Assembly: GCA_964631605.1 (NCBI GenBank)
Contig: CAZVYG010000004.1
Location: 62,001-126,000 of the forward strand
Reading direction: 5' to 3'
Length of the DNA stretch: 64,000 nt
From: JARKQH01 sp964631605
Lineage (GTDB): Bacteria > Verrucomicrobiota > Verrucomicrobiia > Limisphaerales > UBA8199
The translations under genes were made by a program, and so were the position numbers. The notes beneath the pieces were generated by a model, which saw only the letters and a program-made list of their open reading frames with translations, was not told the origin of the DNA and searched no databases. Below are positions 36,301-44,252 of the stretch, piece by piece; position 1 is the stretch's first letter, and every line of letters begins with the position of its first letter.

Positions 36301-38684
36301 CGGCGGTTTATCCGGGCGTCCTGCCGGCGGCCTCGAATCACTTGGTGATTAGTGAAATCCAGTATGCGGCGGCGGTGCCGGGGTCCGAGTTCGTGGAGTT
36401 GTTCAACACGTCGAGCAATGTCACCTTCGATCTGTCGAACCTGGAGGTGCGAGGCGCAGGGTACAGCTTCCCGCCAGGCGCCACCATCGGTCCGCGTGAA
36501 TACCGTGTGTTGGCGGCCAATCTGACGGCCTACGCCGCCGCCTACGGGGCTTCCGCGCCGGCCTACGCGGCGTTCGGCGGCACGTTGCAGCAGGATGGCG
36601 AGACCCTTACGCTCCTGTGGCCGGATTCCGGCGAGCGGGTCACTCGGGTGAAGTATCGCAACGGGCGAGGCTGGCCGGCCGCGACCCACGGGGGCAGCTC
36701 GCTTCAGTTGCGGGATGCGCTGCAGGACAATTGGCGGCCGGCCAACTGGGCGATGGCTTTGCCGAACACTCCGCCCGAGCCGCAATGGGTGTTTGTTTCT
36801 TCGAATGTCACCGTCAATGGGAAGACCCTGCTGCTTTATCTCGGGTCGGCCGGGGAAATTTTCCTGGACGATTTGGCGGTGAGGCAGGGGGGCGGCGCCA
36901 ACCGGGTCGTGAACGGCGATTTCGAGTCGCCGCTGGCGGGGAGCTGGACGTTGTCCGCCAATTTTGCCCAATCCACGCTGGACACGACCATCAAGCGCAG
37001 TGGCAACTCGAGTTTGAGAATGGTGGCCACCGCCGCCGGCTCGGGCAGCGGCAATGCGGTCTATCAAACCATCAGCAGCCTGACGTCGGGGCAATACACG
37101 ATCAGCTTCTGGTTTCTTCAGACGACCAACGGCGGGCCGTTGACCGTGCGGTTCAACTCGTCAACCGGCATTACGACCAATCCGGCTCCGCCGTCCGCGG
37201 GCGCGCTCGCGGTGGCAACGCCGGGGGCGCCCAACAGCGTGGCCGCGTCGCTGGCGCCATTTCCGCCCCTGTTTATCAACGAAATCCAGGCCGAGAACCT
37301 TTCGGGCCCGACCAACGGCGTTGGCCAGCGCGTGCCCTGGATTGAGCTTTACAATGCGGGGACGCAGGCCGTTTCGCTCACACAACTCTTCCTTGCGAAC
37401 AATTACACCAACCTGGCGCAATGGTCGTTTCCAACGGGCACCGTGATCCCCGCGCGGGGCTTCAAGGTGGTCTTTGCGGACGCACAAAGCCACTTGTCCA
37501 CCTCCAACGAACCCCACTGCAATTTTACGCTGGCCGCCGGGGCCGGGGACGTGGTCCTGAGCCGGCTGGGTTCCCAGGGGCAACCCGAGGTCCTGGACAT
37601 TCTCACCTATGCGGGTGTGCAGGCGGACCGCGCTTACGGGTCCATCCCGGAGGGGCAGAGTTTTGATCAGCGCCAACTGTTCTTTGCGACGCCGGGCGCG
37701 ACGAATAATCCGGCGAGTCCGAGCGCGCAGGTGTTCATCAATGAGTGGATGGCCGACAATAACGCCACGCTGGCCGATCCGGCGGATAATGACTTCGAAG
37801 ATTGGTTCGAGCTCTACAATGCGGGGTCGGAGTCCGTTGACCTGGGCGGCTTTTACCTGACGGACAACCTCACAAACAAGTTTCAGTACGCGATTCCCGC
37901 GACCGGACGGTATGTGGTGCCGCCGGGCGGGTTCGTGCTGGTGTGGGCTGACGGCGAGACTGGTCAAAACAACACAAACCGCCCGGACCTCCACGTCAAT
38001 TTCAAACTGGACAAGCAGGGCGAGGCCATCGGCCTGTTCGGCGCCGATGGTGCGGTGGTGGACGTTGTCACCTTTGGCCCCCAAACCACGGATGTCAGCC
38101 TGGGCCGCCAACCCGACGGCGGCTCCACCCTGGTTGCCATGACGGTGGCCACCCCGCGGACCAACAACTTCCTTCCGAACACCGCGCCCAGCCTGCCGGA
38201 CCTCCCCGATCGGTATGTTTACCTAGGGGAGACCCTGGCGTTTCAAGTGGTCGCCGAGGATGCGGATTTGCCGCCTCAAACGCTGTCCTTTGCTCTAGAA
38301 CCGGGCGGTCCTCCTGCCGCCAGCATTCAGCCAGCCACGGGCGATTTCTTGTGGCAACCGGTTGCCGGGGACCTGGGCACGAACGTGGTGGGCATCCGCG
38401 TGACGGACAACGGGACACCGCCCATGAGCGCCACGACGGCTTTCGCGGTTGTGGTCATCGGTCCGCCCACGCTGCAGCAGGTGCAGGTCGCCGCGGAGAC
38501 ATTGCGGCTTTCGTGGTTCGGTTATCCGGGGCGGGTCTATCGCCTGGAATTCAGGAGCAGCCTCGAGGCGGGTCCGTGGACACCGGCCAGTCCCGACCTG
38601 GCGGGCGCCGGGGCGGAAATCAGTGTGGACATTGACACGTCGGCTCCCGGGCCCGGCTTCTACCGCCTGCGGTTGATCGAGTGA
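30309..38684 (+). CDS. giant secreted CotH/lamin-tail-domain protein
   Basis: Exported protein of 2791 residues from the ATG at 30309; a TTG at 30237 would only lengthen the N-terminus. Approximate order: signal (1-26), DUF1349 (27-215), PA14 (218-390), Ig-like (395-480), SbsA-like (490-580), DUF1349 (587-775), lamin-tail domains at about 788, 950 and 1079 (ITEIMY, INEILAH, INEIMYN), a jelly-roll insert, a CotH kinase-like domain (1530-1830; KWVFPDDDKFLGATSFNKLH), lamin-tail at 2010 (ISEIQYA), a carbohydrate-binding-like NGDFESPLAGSW region, lamin-tail at 2320 and 2474, a cadherin-like domain and a final FYRLRLIE module. CotH domains are atypical protein kinases in spore coats. The role here is unknown; surface assembly is an inference. 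Confidence 0.85.
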   Translation: MRSNRRLILYWLILGLGLFASRSWGQLPEGWSNLDIGSPGLAGSASYNAGVWTVEGGGSDIWGTFDQFHFVCRVSGPEAEIVARVETQEETDSWAKAGVMFRDSTAPGAAFAMVVATPGNGVNFQWRPVTGGEAYNSQIAGLTPPYWVRLVRSGDTFSGYWSGTGQSWSSIGPGQVVSMNPTPLVGLCVTAHNNNELSRSTFSNVSATNAASTLEAPFGIYRELWTGLSSSAPTPMDALTNTAYNPNWPDRPVTIWTAVLPEIETASNTGMNEYGQRLRGFVVPPVSGAYVFQVASDDSSVVYLGTGEEATGLQAIAWVNGWTNPREWFREANQTSAAIQLEQGRRYYVEALMRQGYGGDNFSLRWILPDGTIEEPIAGQSTPSGTRVVPCSGVVSPPGIYEQTTNGTGMEGVAMRLQVLSTNRSPMVYQWRRNGTNLPGPAALASVLVISNPTPALDQGLVYACVLSNAAGAITSAPVTLEVLADTNPPECVKVFNLSTSLVQIVFSEPLATVTATNPGSYRFTNGLAVNTVTLSADGATVLLGTAPLTLGSNYSILLTNLYDRASVSNRLAAGTLANFTASSYAVFDVGTPSSPAVGSDITPTGLALTAGGAGIGGSADQFGFACQMLSGDFDIRGRVASFVAPEVWAKAGLMARETVDPKARFAGVFSAPAMHGSSFEWRDAEAGNTQKAGAFPPNYPHTWIRLKRAGNVFTGYAGFDGINWTQLGSATLTMPSQIYVGWALSSQNSAAVANATFADQGPAVGAVLAATASPYAPPGPSSRKTPISITEIMYKPAPRADTNNLEFIEIFNSNPWFHDLSGYRLVADEMEYTFPPNSRLNAGAFLVIAAAPESIRQVYGITNVTGPYAGSLKKSGTIKLLDELGSELLIIPYASDPPWPAAPHGAGHSLVLAQPSYGERDVRAWAASDIVGGSPGQMEAFRPSPLRNVVINEILAHTDLPQWDYIELYNHSTQAVNLAGCTLSDDPATNKYVFPPGTLIPARGFLVFYETNLNFSLNAAGETVYFRNAEGTRVLDALRFEAQENGVAYGRWPDGAREFYRLASLTPGAGNAAIRRETVVINEIMYNSVHRNDDWQYVELHNRGSAMVNLGNWRLSGGIGYEFPPDTFLAPGGYLVVARNASLLRTNYTQLNATNCLGDFGGRLAHNGERIVLTMPDVILSTNELGVVSTNKVQIAVNEVEYQTGGAWGEWSDGGGSSLELIDPAANNRLGANWADSDETQKSAWMTLETTGVLDHGNNYDSGILYGQLGLLDAGECLVDAVEVRPGTTGSNLAANPDFESGTANWWMQGNHSRSSRETGSGYLSSGCLHVRASNRMWTGDNSCQFALLSNTLQEGQTATLRLRARWLKGAREILLRLNGNWLEVVGPMDIPRNLGTPGARNSRAVSAAPPAIYEVTHTPSLPAAYQPAVVTARVHAPSGLRNAYLYYRIDPAAAYTAVALRDTGTGGDAVANDGVFSGSIPGQPAGTLVAFYVDASDNLFNIARYPALFDNTRPVRECLIRFGDPEPGGSFSVYHLWVSQTNVNRWSGMSDLSNELHDGTFVSGSRVIYNVQARFAGSPYHQGFDSPSGNLCHYKWVFPDDDKFLGATSFNKLHQPGNGAGDDLSIQREQIANSFLRHLGVPWLNRRHVAVFVNGVRRGTLMEDAQTPDDDLVEQWFPGDDGGWLYKMQPWFEFGPFPSGSYVPFNNASWCNLMPYTTTGGVKKTARYRYNFLVRQTPSFENDYTNVFSLIDAASTYGTAGYAERMEQLADMENWMRVFAANHAAGNWDAFGCPNAQNLYGYVGTQGTRYSLLMFDFNIVIGNGSWGPGQSLFAGNWQDPNTQNIYNEPVFRRMYWRALEELINGPLDVNVSGPLMDAKYQAFAANGLQVENPSGAIKNWLTQARSSIAAQLGAANAPAFTLNPNLTFSNNVVFLTGQAPVGIKSVRVNGADWPLSWTDVKTWRIAVPLVTGSNFLSVVGVDINGQPVVGASNALSAVYPGVLPAASNHLVISEIQYAAAVPGSEFVELFNTSSNVTFDLSNLEVRGAGYSFPPGATIGPREYRVLAANLTAYAAAYGASAPAYAAFGGTLQQDGETLTLLWPDSGERVTRVKYRNGRGWPAATHGGSSLQLRDALQDNWRPANWAMALPNTPPEPQWVFVSSNVTVNGKTLLLYLGSAGEIFLDDLAVRQGGGANRVVNGDFESPLAGSWTLSANFAQSTLDTTIKRSGNSSLRMVATAAGSGSGNAVYQTISSLTSGQYTISFWFLQTTNGGPLTVRFNSSTGITTNPAPPSAGALAVATPGAPNSVAASLAPFPPLFINEIQAENLSGPTNGVGQRVPWIELYNAGTQAVSLTQLFLANNYTNLAQWSFPTGTVIPARGFKVVFADAQSHLSTSNEPHCNFTLAAGAGDVVLSRLGSQGQPEVLDILTYAGVQADRAYGSIPEGQSFDQRQLFFATPGATNNPASPSAQVFINEWMADNNATLADPADNDFEDWFELYNAGSESVDLGGFYLTDNLTNKFQYAIPATGRYVVPPGGFVLVWADGETGQNNTNRPDLHVNFKLDKQGEAIGLFGADGAVVDVVTFGPQTTDVSLGRQPDGGSTLVAMTVATPRTNNFLPNTAPSLPDLPDRYVYLGETLAFQVVAEDADLPPQTLSFALEPGGPPAASIQPATGDFLWQPVAGDLGTNVVGIRVTDNGTPPMSATTAFAVVVIGPPTLQQVQVAAETLRLSWFGYPGRVYRLEFRSSLEAGPWTPASPDLAGAGAEISVDIDTSAPGPGFYRLRLIE

Positions 38685-38723
38685 GCGAGGGACGGGAGGA
38701 CGCGTTGGCCGCGGCTCAACCTC

Positions 38724-38749
38724 CGCCCGGTTCGAGGGCGAACCGGGCG
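38724..38749. terminator. bidirectional hairpin terminator
   Basis: A perfect 11-bp stem, CGCCCGGTTCG/CGAACCGGGCG, with loop AGGG lies between the convergent giant gene and the GH2 gene. There is no T-run on either side. Confidence 0.65.
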
Positions 38750-38771
38750 TGCTGACCGCAGGGCGGGGGCG

Positions 38772-41700
38772 TCACGGCAGGCGCTGGCGGGCCAATTGGG
38801 CCGGGTTTTCGTTGCGGCCGAACGGGCGCAGCCTGAAACGGTAACTGGTCTGCTCGCAGGGGATCAGATACTGCGGATGCGGCCAGGCGCCCCAACTGTC
38901 GTCGCCGCCCACTCCCTGTTGGACGAGGTCGAGATTCAGCACGACGAGATCGCGCCGCGGCAACTCGAAGGGGTGTTCGGCGCTCTGCAGATCGTCGGTC
39001 GTGTGGTGCAGCGCATTGACGCTGAGCAGCGGCAGGCCCACAGCGAGCAAGCCCACGCCCTTGCGATGGATCAAGGCCGCCCAGCGAACCTCGGTTTTGT
39101 TGCCGCTCTCGCCCGGCTCGACATAATCCCAGTAGAACTGGTCGCGGACCGTGCCGGCATACCGCCCGACCCGGGCGTCTTTGCGGTCAAGATAAGTTTC
39201 GTGGGGACCCGGTCCGAACCATTCGATCCGGTCGAAGCCCTGGGGCATGACCATCTGCATGCCCAGCCGCGGGAGTTTGGGCCGATCGGTCTTGTCCGGC
39301 TTGAACCGGGCGGCCACCTGGACGTCCCCGCTGCCGTAAACGGTGTAGTCCGTCTCCCAGGCGGCTTCGGCTTTTGGCAGCCGGTGCGCGGTTTTGATGA
39401 CGATGGCGGTTCCATCCGCCTCGGAGAGGGCCTGGAAGCTGGTGAGTTGGGCGCCGGCATGGGCGTAGCGCCAAAAGCCTTGCGAGCGGGCCATGTTGCG
39501 TCCGCGGTCGTTATCGGTCGGGGCGCGCCAGAAATCCGGTCGCAACGGCGATTCAATCAGCTCGGTGCCGCGGAATTTCAGTGAGGCCAGCGTGCCGGCT
39601 TGTTTGTCAAAGGTGACGACAAAGTCCTTGCCGGTGACGACGGTTTTGAGGCTGGTTTCGTTCAAGGCCAGGCGCGGCATTGCGGCGGGATTCAGCGCGG
39701 GCGCGGGCGCCGCATCGGGCAGTTTGAACTGGTCCCACGCGACCTCATGGCCTTTTTTGGCCCAAGGCTGGTCGGTTTTGAGGCGGAAGTTGACCTCGAG
39801 GAAGTATTCCCTGCCCGGTTCCGGGGCAAAGGGCTTGACCGGGACGGTGATTGGCTTGCTGGCCCGCGGAGGGAGGTCGGGCACGGGGAGGGAGCCCGTC
39901 TGCAATTCGGCGCCGTCGGCGGTCAGCCGCCACACGGCTTCGACGACGTCGTTGAGGTTGAGGAAGTCGTACCAGTTTCGGATTTCGAGGGTGCGGGCAG
40001 CCAGGTCGGCGGGCCGGGAGTGGATGTACTGATAAATGTGTTTGACTTCATGCAGGCCGGGGTGGGGACGGCGGTCGGGCGTCACCAAGCCGTTGCAGCA
40101 AAAGTTCTGGTCGCTTGGGGTTCCCGGGGGGCCGTAATCGCCGCCAAAGGCCCAATAGTCCCTGGTGTTCCAGGGCGTGGGGACGGGTTTGGCCTGGTCC
40201 AAGCTGAGCCACAGCGCCAGCGCCGGCTCGGCGCCCCGGCTGGCGCGGGCGAGCTCGGCCGGGCTCAGGGCTCGGGCGTAAATGCGGGCTTCCCTGATCA
40301 ACCCTGCGAACTTGCGTTCGGGATGTTCGGCGTTGCCGCCGATCTCGACGGGGTAGGCCGCCGAGGCGACCTTGCCCTCGAAGGGGGTGGTCGCCAGGCG
40401 CTTGCCATCCAGGTAGAGCGCCAGCTCGCGCCCGTCAAAGGTTCCAGCCACGGTGTGCCAATGGCCCACCCAATCCTCCGGCAGGGGGGCGTTGACGGTG
40501 ACCCATCCGCGGGAGCGGGCGGCGTCAAAGACAAAGAATTCGAGGGACCGGCCATTGGCGACCTGGAGCGCCCACTGGGTATCGCCCTTGCTGATCATCG
40601 TGCTGTGGCCGCTGGCGGGGGAGGGTTTGACGGTGGCCTCGAGTGTCAGCGGGCCGGTGATGTCCAGATGCGCCGCGTCGGGCAGTCGGACGGCGCCGGC
40701 AAGCTGCCCTTCGATGAACTGGCCACCTGGCAGATGGAGTTGGAGGCCGTGCTGGCTGCGGTCGCGCAGGGAGTAGGCGGAAGGGACGGGTTTGCGCTGG
40801 GCCTGGTCCACCCAATCCCAGATGAAACCGCCCTGGAGATAGGGAAGGGTGTAGATCAAGTCCCAATAGAGCCACATGTTGCCGCTGCTGTTGCCCATGG
40901 CGTGAGAGTACTCGCACATGATCAGGGGCCGGGTGCGGCGGTCCTGGGCGGGGAGCTTCGATCCCCAACTGCCGATGGCTTTGCCCTCGGCGTAATCCTT
41001 CAACTGCGAGGGTGGGGGATACATGGGGCAATAGATGTCGGTGTTGCGCGCGAAGATGGCCCGCTCGTAGTGCACGGGTCGGGTCGGGTCCCGCTGCTTG
41101 ATCCAGTCATAAGTGGCTTCGAAATTGGGGCCGTTGCCCGCTTCGTTGCCCAGGGACCAGATGACGATCGAGGGATGGTTCTTGTTGCGCTCGACCATCC
41201 GCATGGTGCGGTCCAGGTGCGCCTCGCGCCACTCGGGCACCCGGGCGAGGGTCTTTTCGCCATAGCCCATGCCGTGGCTTTCGATGTTGGCTTCGTCAAT
41301 GAGGTAAATTCCATAGCGGTCGCACAGGTCGTACCAGGCGGGCTGGTTGGGGTAATGACAGCAGCGGACGGCGTTTATATTGTTTTGTTTCATCAGGAGG
41401 ATGTCGCGGATCATGCTTTCGACGGTAATCGCCTGGCCGAGGTCGGGGTCGGTCTCGTGGCGGTTCACCCCTTTGAAGAGAATCCGCCGCCCGTTGACCA
41501 GCAGGTTGCCCTCCTTGATTTCGACGGTGCGGAAGCCGACATTGGCGGGGATCACCTCGACCACCTTCCCGGCACTGTCTTTGAGGGTCAGCAGCAGCTT
41601 GTAGAGATGAGGCGTTTCGGCCGACCACGGCAACACGTCCGGGACGGTGGTGGAGATTTCGGCCTGGCCGCCGGTCCCATCCGGTTTCACGCGCAACTGT

Positions 41701-42620
41701 ATCTTCGGCTGGGCCACTTTGCGGCCGGCCGGATCAAACAGCTCCGCCTCGACCGACGCGAGCGTTTCGGTTCCGCTGGTGTTTTCGACGGTCACACGCA
41801 ATCCGAAGACGCCGTGCCGGTAATCGCCGTCCAGACCGGCTTTGAGGTCGAAATCCCGCACGTGCAGGTCGGCGACGGACCAGAGATAAACATCCCGGAA
41901 AATGCCGCTCATGCGCCAGAAATCCTGGTCTTCGAGGTAGGAGCCGTCGCACCAGCGGAAATTCTCGACCGCGAGCAGGTTTTCCCCCGGCTTGAGATAA
42001 GGGGTGATGTCGAATTCCACCGGGGTGCGGCTGTCTTTGCCGAGTCCCACCTGGTGGCCGTTGATCCAAAGGAAGAAGAATGAATTGACCCCGTCAAACG
42101 TCAGCAAAACGCGGCGGCCGGCCCAATCCCTGGGGATGGAGAAGGTTCGGCGATAAGAATTGACCGTGTTGTTGGGATCGTTTTCGGGCACCAAGGGCGG
42201 GGTCCAGGGCTGCGCCCAAGGATAGGGAATGTTGACATAAATCGGGATGCCGTAGCCGTGCTTTTCGACATTGGACGGCACGGGGATAGTGTTCCACCTG
42301 GAATCGTCGAATTCCGGTTTCCAGAATCGGGGCACCCGGCCGGCATGATTGGTGGCGTAATGATATTTCCATTTGCCGTTCAGCGAGCGGTAGTAAGGCG
42401 ATTTCACCCGCTCGCTGTTGGACACGGGACCGATTTGCCGGGCGGTCCTGGCGTCCGGACAAATCACGAGGTTCGCATGCGGCGCCTGGTTATTGAGGCC
42501 GGTCAGTTTTGGGTTCTGCCACTCCTTGAGTTCCGCGTGGCCGGGGGCGGCCGCGGCCAGGGTTCCGGTCAGCAGGGCCAGGGTGCGAAGCGCCCCGCTC
42601 AAATTGGTGTGCATCATCAT
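38772..42620 (-). CDS. secreted GH2 beta-galactosidase with an inserted LamG domain
   Basis: LacZ-type enzyme of 1282 residues. The ATG at 42620 was chosen from three consecutive ATGs; a TTG lies at 42629. A signal peptide (LSGALRTLALLTGTLAAAAPGHA) shows export. The GH2 sugar-binding domain (LNGKWKYHYATN, GYGIPIYVN), the Ig-like domain and the TIM barrel are complete: acid/base Glu in WSLGNEAGNG (near 490) and nucleophile Glu in IMCEYSHAMGN (near 568). After WDWVDQ, about 180 residues of LamG-like lectin (LTLEATVKPSPASG, WHTVAGTFDGRELALYLDG) interrupt the barrel before YWAFGGDYG. The C-terminal small-chain domains follow (WRAPTDNDRG). It probably attacks galactosides in polysaccharides. Confidence 0.93.
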   Translation of the reverse strand: MMMHTNLSGALRTLALLTGTLAAAAPGHAELKEWQNPKLTGLNNQAPHANLVICPDARTARQIGPVSNSERVKSPYYRSLNGKWKYHYATNHAGRVPRFWKPEFDDSRWNTIPVPSNVEKHGYGIPIYVNIPYPWAQPWTPPLVPENDPNNTVNSYRRTFSIPRDWAGRRVLLTFDGVNSFFFLWINGHQVGLGKDSRTPVEFDITPYLKPGENLLAVENFRWCDGSYLEDQDFWRMSGIFRDVYLWSVADLHVRDFDLKAGLDGDYRHGVFGLRVTVENTSGTETLASVEAELFDPAGRKVAQPKIQLRVKPDGTGGQAEISTTVPDVLPWSAETPHLYKLLLTLKDSAGKVVEVIPANVGFRTVEIKEGNLLVNGRRILFKGVNRHETDPDLGQAITVESMIRDILLMKQNNINAVRCCHYPNQPAWYDLCDRYGIYLIDEANIESHGMGYGEKTLARVPEWREAHLDRTMRMVERNKNHPSIVIWSLGNEAGNGPNFEATYDWIKQRDPTRPVHYERAIFARNTDIYCPMYPPPSQLKDYAEGKAIGSWGSKLPAQDRRTRPLIMCEYSHAMGNSSGNMWLYWDLIYTLPYLQGGFIWDWVDQAQRKPVPSAYSLRDRSQHGLQLHLPGGQFIEGQLAGAVRLPDAAHLDITGPLTLEATVKPSPASGHSTMISKGDTQWALQVANGRSLEFFVFDAARSRGWVTVNAPLPEDWVGHWHTVAGTFDGRELALYLDGKRLATTPFEGKVASAAYPVEIGGNAEHPERKFAGLIREARIYARALSPAELARASRGAEPALALWLSLDQAKPVPTPWNTRDYWAFGGDYGPPGTPSDQNFCCNGLVTPDRRPHPGLHEVKHIYQYIHSRPADLAARTLEIRNWYDFLNLNDVVEAVWRLTADGAELQTGSLPVPDLPPRASKPITVPVKPFAPEPGREYFLEVNFRLKTDQPWAKKGHEVAWDQFKLPDAAPAPALNPAAMPRLALNETSLKTVVTGKDFVVTFDKQAGTLASLKFRGTELIESPLRPDFWRAPTDNDRGRNMARSQGFWRYAHAGAQLTSFQALSEADGTAIVIKTAHRLPKAEAAWETDYTVYGSGDVQVAARFKPDKTDRPKLPRLGMQMVMPQGFDRIEWFGPGPHETYLDRKDARVGRYAGTVRDQFYWDYVEPGESGNKTEVRWAALIHRKGVGLLAVGLPLLSVNALHHTTDDLQSAEHPFELPRRDLVVLNLDLVQQGVGGDDSWGAWPHPQYLIPCEQTSYRFRLRPFGRNENPAQLARQRLP

Positions 42621-42658
42621 AAGTTGCAAGTTTGGCCCGTCGCGTCCATTGTCTCAAG

Positions 42659-44239
42659 ATGATTCCTGAACTACTGGACGAACCGCAGGTCTGCCGGCTG
42701 GGCGAATCGCGCAAGGCGGTGGAGCCGTGCTCGATGGTGATTTTTGGGGCCAGCGGCGATCTGACGTCGCGCAAGCTCATTCCGGCCCTGTATCACGATT
42801 TCAAGGCAGGGCTGCTTCCCGGCGAGTTTCTGGTGGTTGGCTTTGCCCGCCGGGAGAAGACGGACGAATCCTGGCGCGCCGAGCTGCGCCAGGCGCTGGG
42901 GCAGTTTTCCCGCACGCAGCCGGTGGACGAGGCCGTGTGGGAGGCGTTTGCCCAGCACGTTTATTATTGCCAAGGGGATTTGGCTGATCCGCAGGCCTAC
43001 GTTCGGCTGGAGCAACGGTTGGCCGCAGCGGGCAACCCGGCCTTGCGGCAGAATCTCGTTTTCTACCTTGCGACGCCTCCGAGCCAGTTCGGTCTTGCGG
43101 CCGAGCAACTCCATCGCGCCGGCCTGCTGCAGCGCCAGGACCCGGCCAACGGGTCGGGGCCGGGGTGGCAGCGGCTGGTTGTGGAAAAGCCCTTCGGCCA
43201 CGACCTCGCGTCGGCCCATGTCCTGAACCGCGAACTCACCCGGTTCGCGGCGGAATCGCAGATTTTTCGCATTGACCATTACCTGGGCAAGGAAACCGTC
43301 CAGAACATTCTCATGTTTCGGTTTTCGAACGCCATCTTCGAGCGGCTTTGGAACCGGGACGCGATTGACCATGTGCAGCTCACCGTGAGCGAAGCCCATG
43401 GGGTGGACCAGCGCGGGGGTTATTACGAGGAGGCCGGCGCGCTGCGTGACATGGTGCAGAACCACCTGCTTCAGGTGCTTTCGCTGATTGCGATGGAGCC
43501 GCCGGTTTCACTCGATGCCGAGGCCATCCGCGACGAAAAGGTCAAACTCCTGCGTTCCGTCCGGTCTTTCTCTCCCGAGGAGGTCGCGCGCCACGTGGTG
43601 CGCGGTCAATACTTCGCCGGGGCGATCAGGGGGGTGCCCCAGCCCGGCTACCGGCAGGAGCCGCGGGTTAAACCGGATTCGAATGTGGAGACTTACGTGG
43701 CGCTGAAACTGTTCATTGACAACTGGCGGTGGTCGGGGATTCCGTTTTTCCTGCGCACCGGCAAAGCCCTGCCGCTGAGCGCCAGCGAAGTGCGGATTCA
43801 ATTTCGGCGCGCGCCCCACGTTTTGTTTGCGGCCCAGTGCGGACAGAAGCTTGACCCGAACAGTCTGACGCTGCGGCTGCAACCCAACGAAGGCATTCTG
43901 CTGCATTTCAATGGGAAAGTTCCCGGGGCCAGCGTGGCGGTGCGGCCGGTGCGGATGCATTTCAGCTACGACGCGGAGTTTGGGGCCTACACGCCGGAAG
44001 CCTATGAACGGCTGCTGCTGGAGGCCATCGCGGGCGATGCCACCCTTTTCATCCGCCGGGACGAGGTCGAGGTCGCCTGGCAGATTGCCGACGCCATCCG
44101 GGCGGGTTGGCGGGACAAACCGCTGTCGAACCGCGAGTTTTACGCCGCCGGCACGTGGGGACCGGTAGCCGCGGACGATCTGCTGGGTCAAACCGGCCAC
44201 GCCTGGCGGGAGCCGATGGTCATCAAGCCCTCCCCTTGA
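42659..44239 (+). CDS. zwf: glucose-6-phosphate 1-dehydrogenase
   Basis: G6PDH of 526 residues from the ATG at 42659. It oxidises glucose-6-phosphate to 6-phosphogluconolactone with NADP+ in the cytoplasm. Seen: the coenzyme motif VIFGASGDLTSRKLIPALY, LVVEKPFGHDLASA and the active-site motif FRIDHYLGKETVQN, with the C-terminal domain complete (FLRTGKALPLSASEVRIQF, LHFNGKVPGA). The length is in the normal range of about 480-520 with slight extensions. It starts only 38 bases from the divergent GH2 start, and 6-phosphogluconolactonase follows 13 bases after its stop. Confidence 0.97.
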   Translation: MIPELLDEPQVCRLGESRKAVEPCSMVIFGASGDLTSRKLIPALYHDFKAGLLPGEFLVVGFARREKTDESWRAELRQALGQFSRTQPVDEAVWEAFAQHVYYCQGDLADPQAYVRLEQRLAAAGNPALRQNLVFYLATPPSQFGLAAEQLHRAGLLQRQDPANGSGPGWQRLVVEKPFGHDLASAHVLNRELTRFAAESQIFRIDHYLGKETVQNILMFRFSNAIFERLWNRDAIDHVQLTVSEAHGVDQRGGYYEEAGALRDMVQNHLLQVLSLIAMEPPVSLDAEAIRDEKVKLLRSVRSFSPEEVARHVVRGQYFAGAIRGVPQPGYRQEPRVKPDSNVETYVALKLFIDNWRWSGIPFFLRTGKALPLSASEVRIQFRRAPHVLFAAQCGQKLDPNSLTLRLQPNEGILLHFNGKVPGASVAVRPVRMHFSYDAEFGAYTPEAYERLLLEAIAGDATLFIRRDEVEVAWQIADAIRAGWRDKPLSNREFYAAGTWGPVAADDLLGQTGHAWREPMVIKPSP

Positions 44240-44252
44240 CGGGGACAAACTC

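Noticed and set aside
34182..37094. A 970-codon open frame antisense to the giant CotH/lamin-tail gene
   Set aside because: Arg/Gly/Pro-rich shadow of a GC-rich gene; no domain, signal or start context, and the opposite strand has clear domains.
39600..42083. An 827-codon open frame antisense to the GH2 gene
   Set aside because: Composition of a shadow frame; the GH2 catalytic motifs are on the minus strand.
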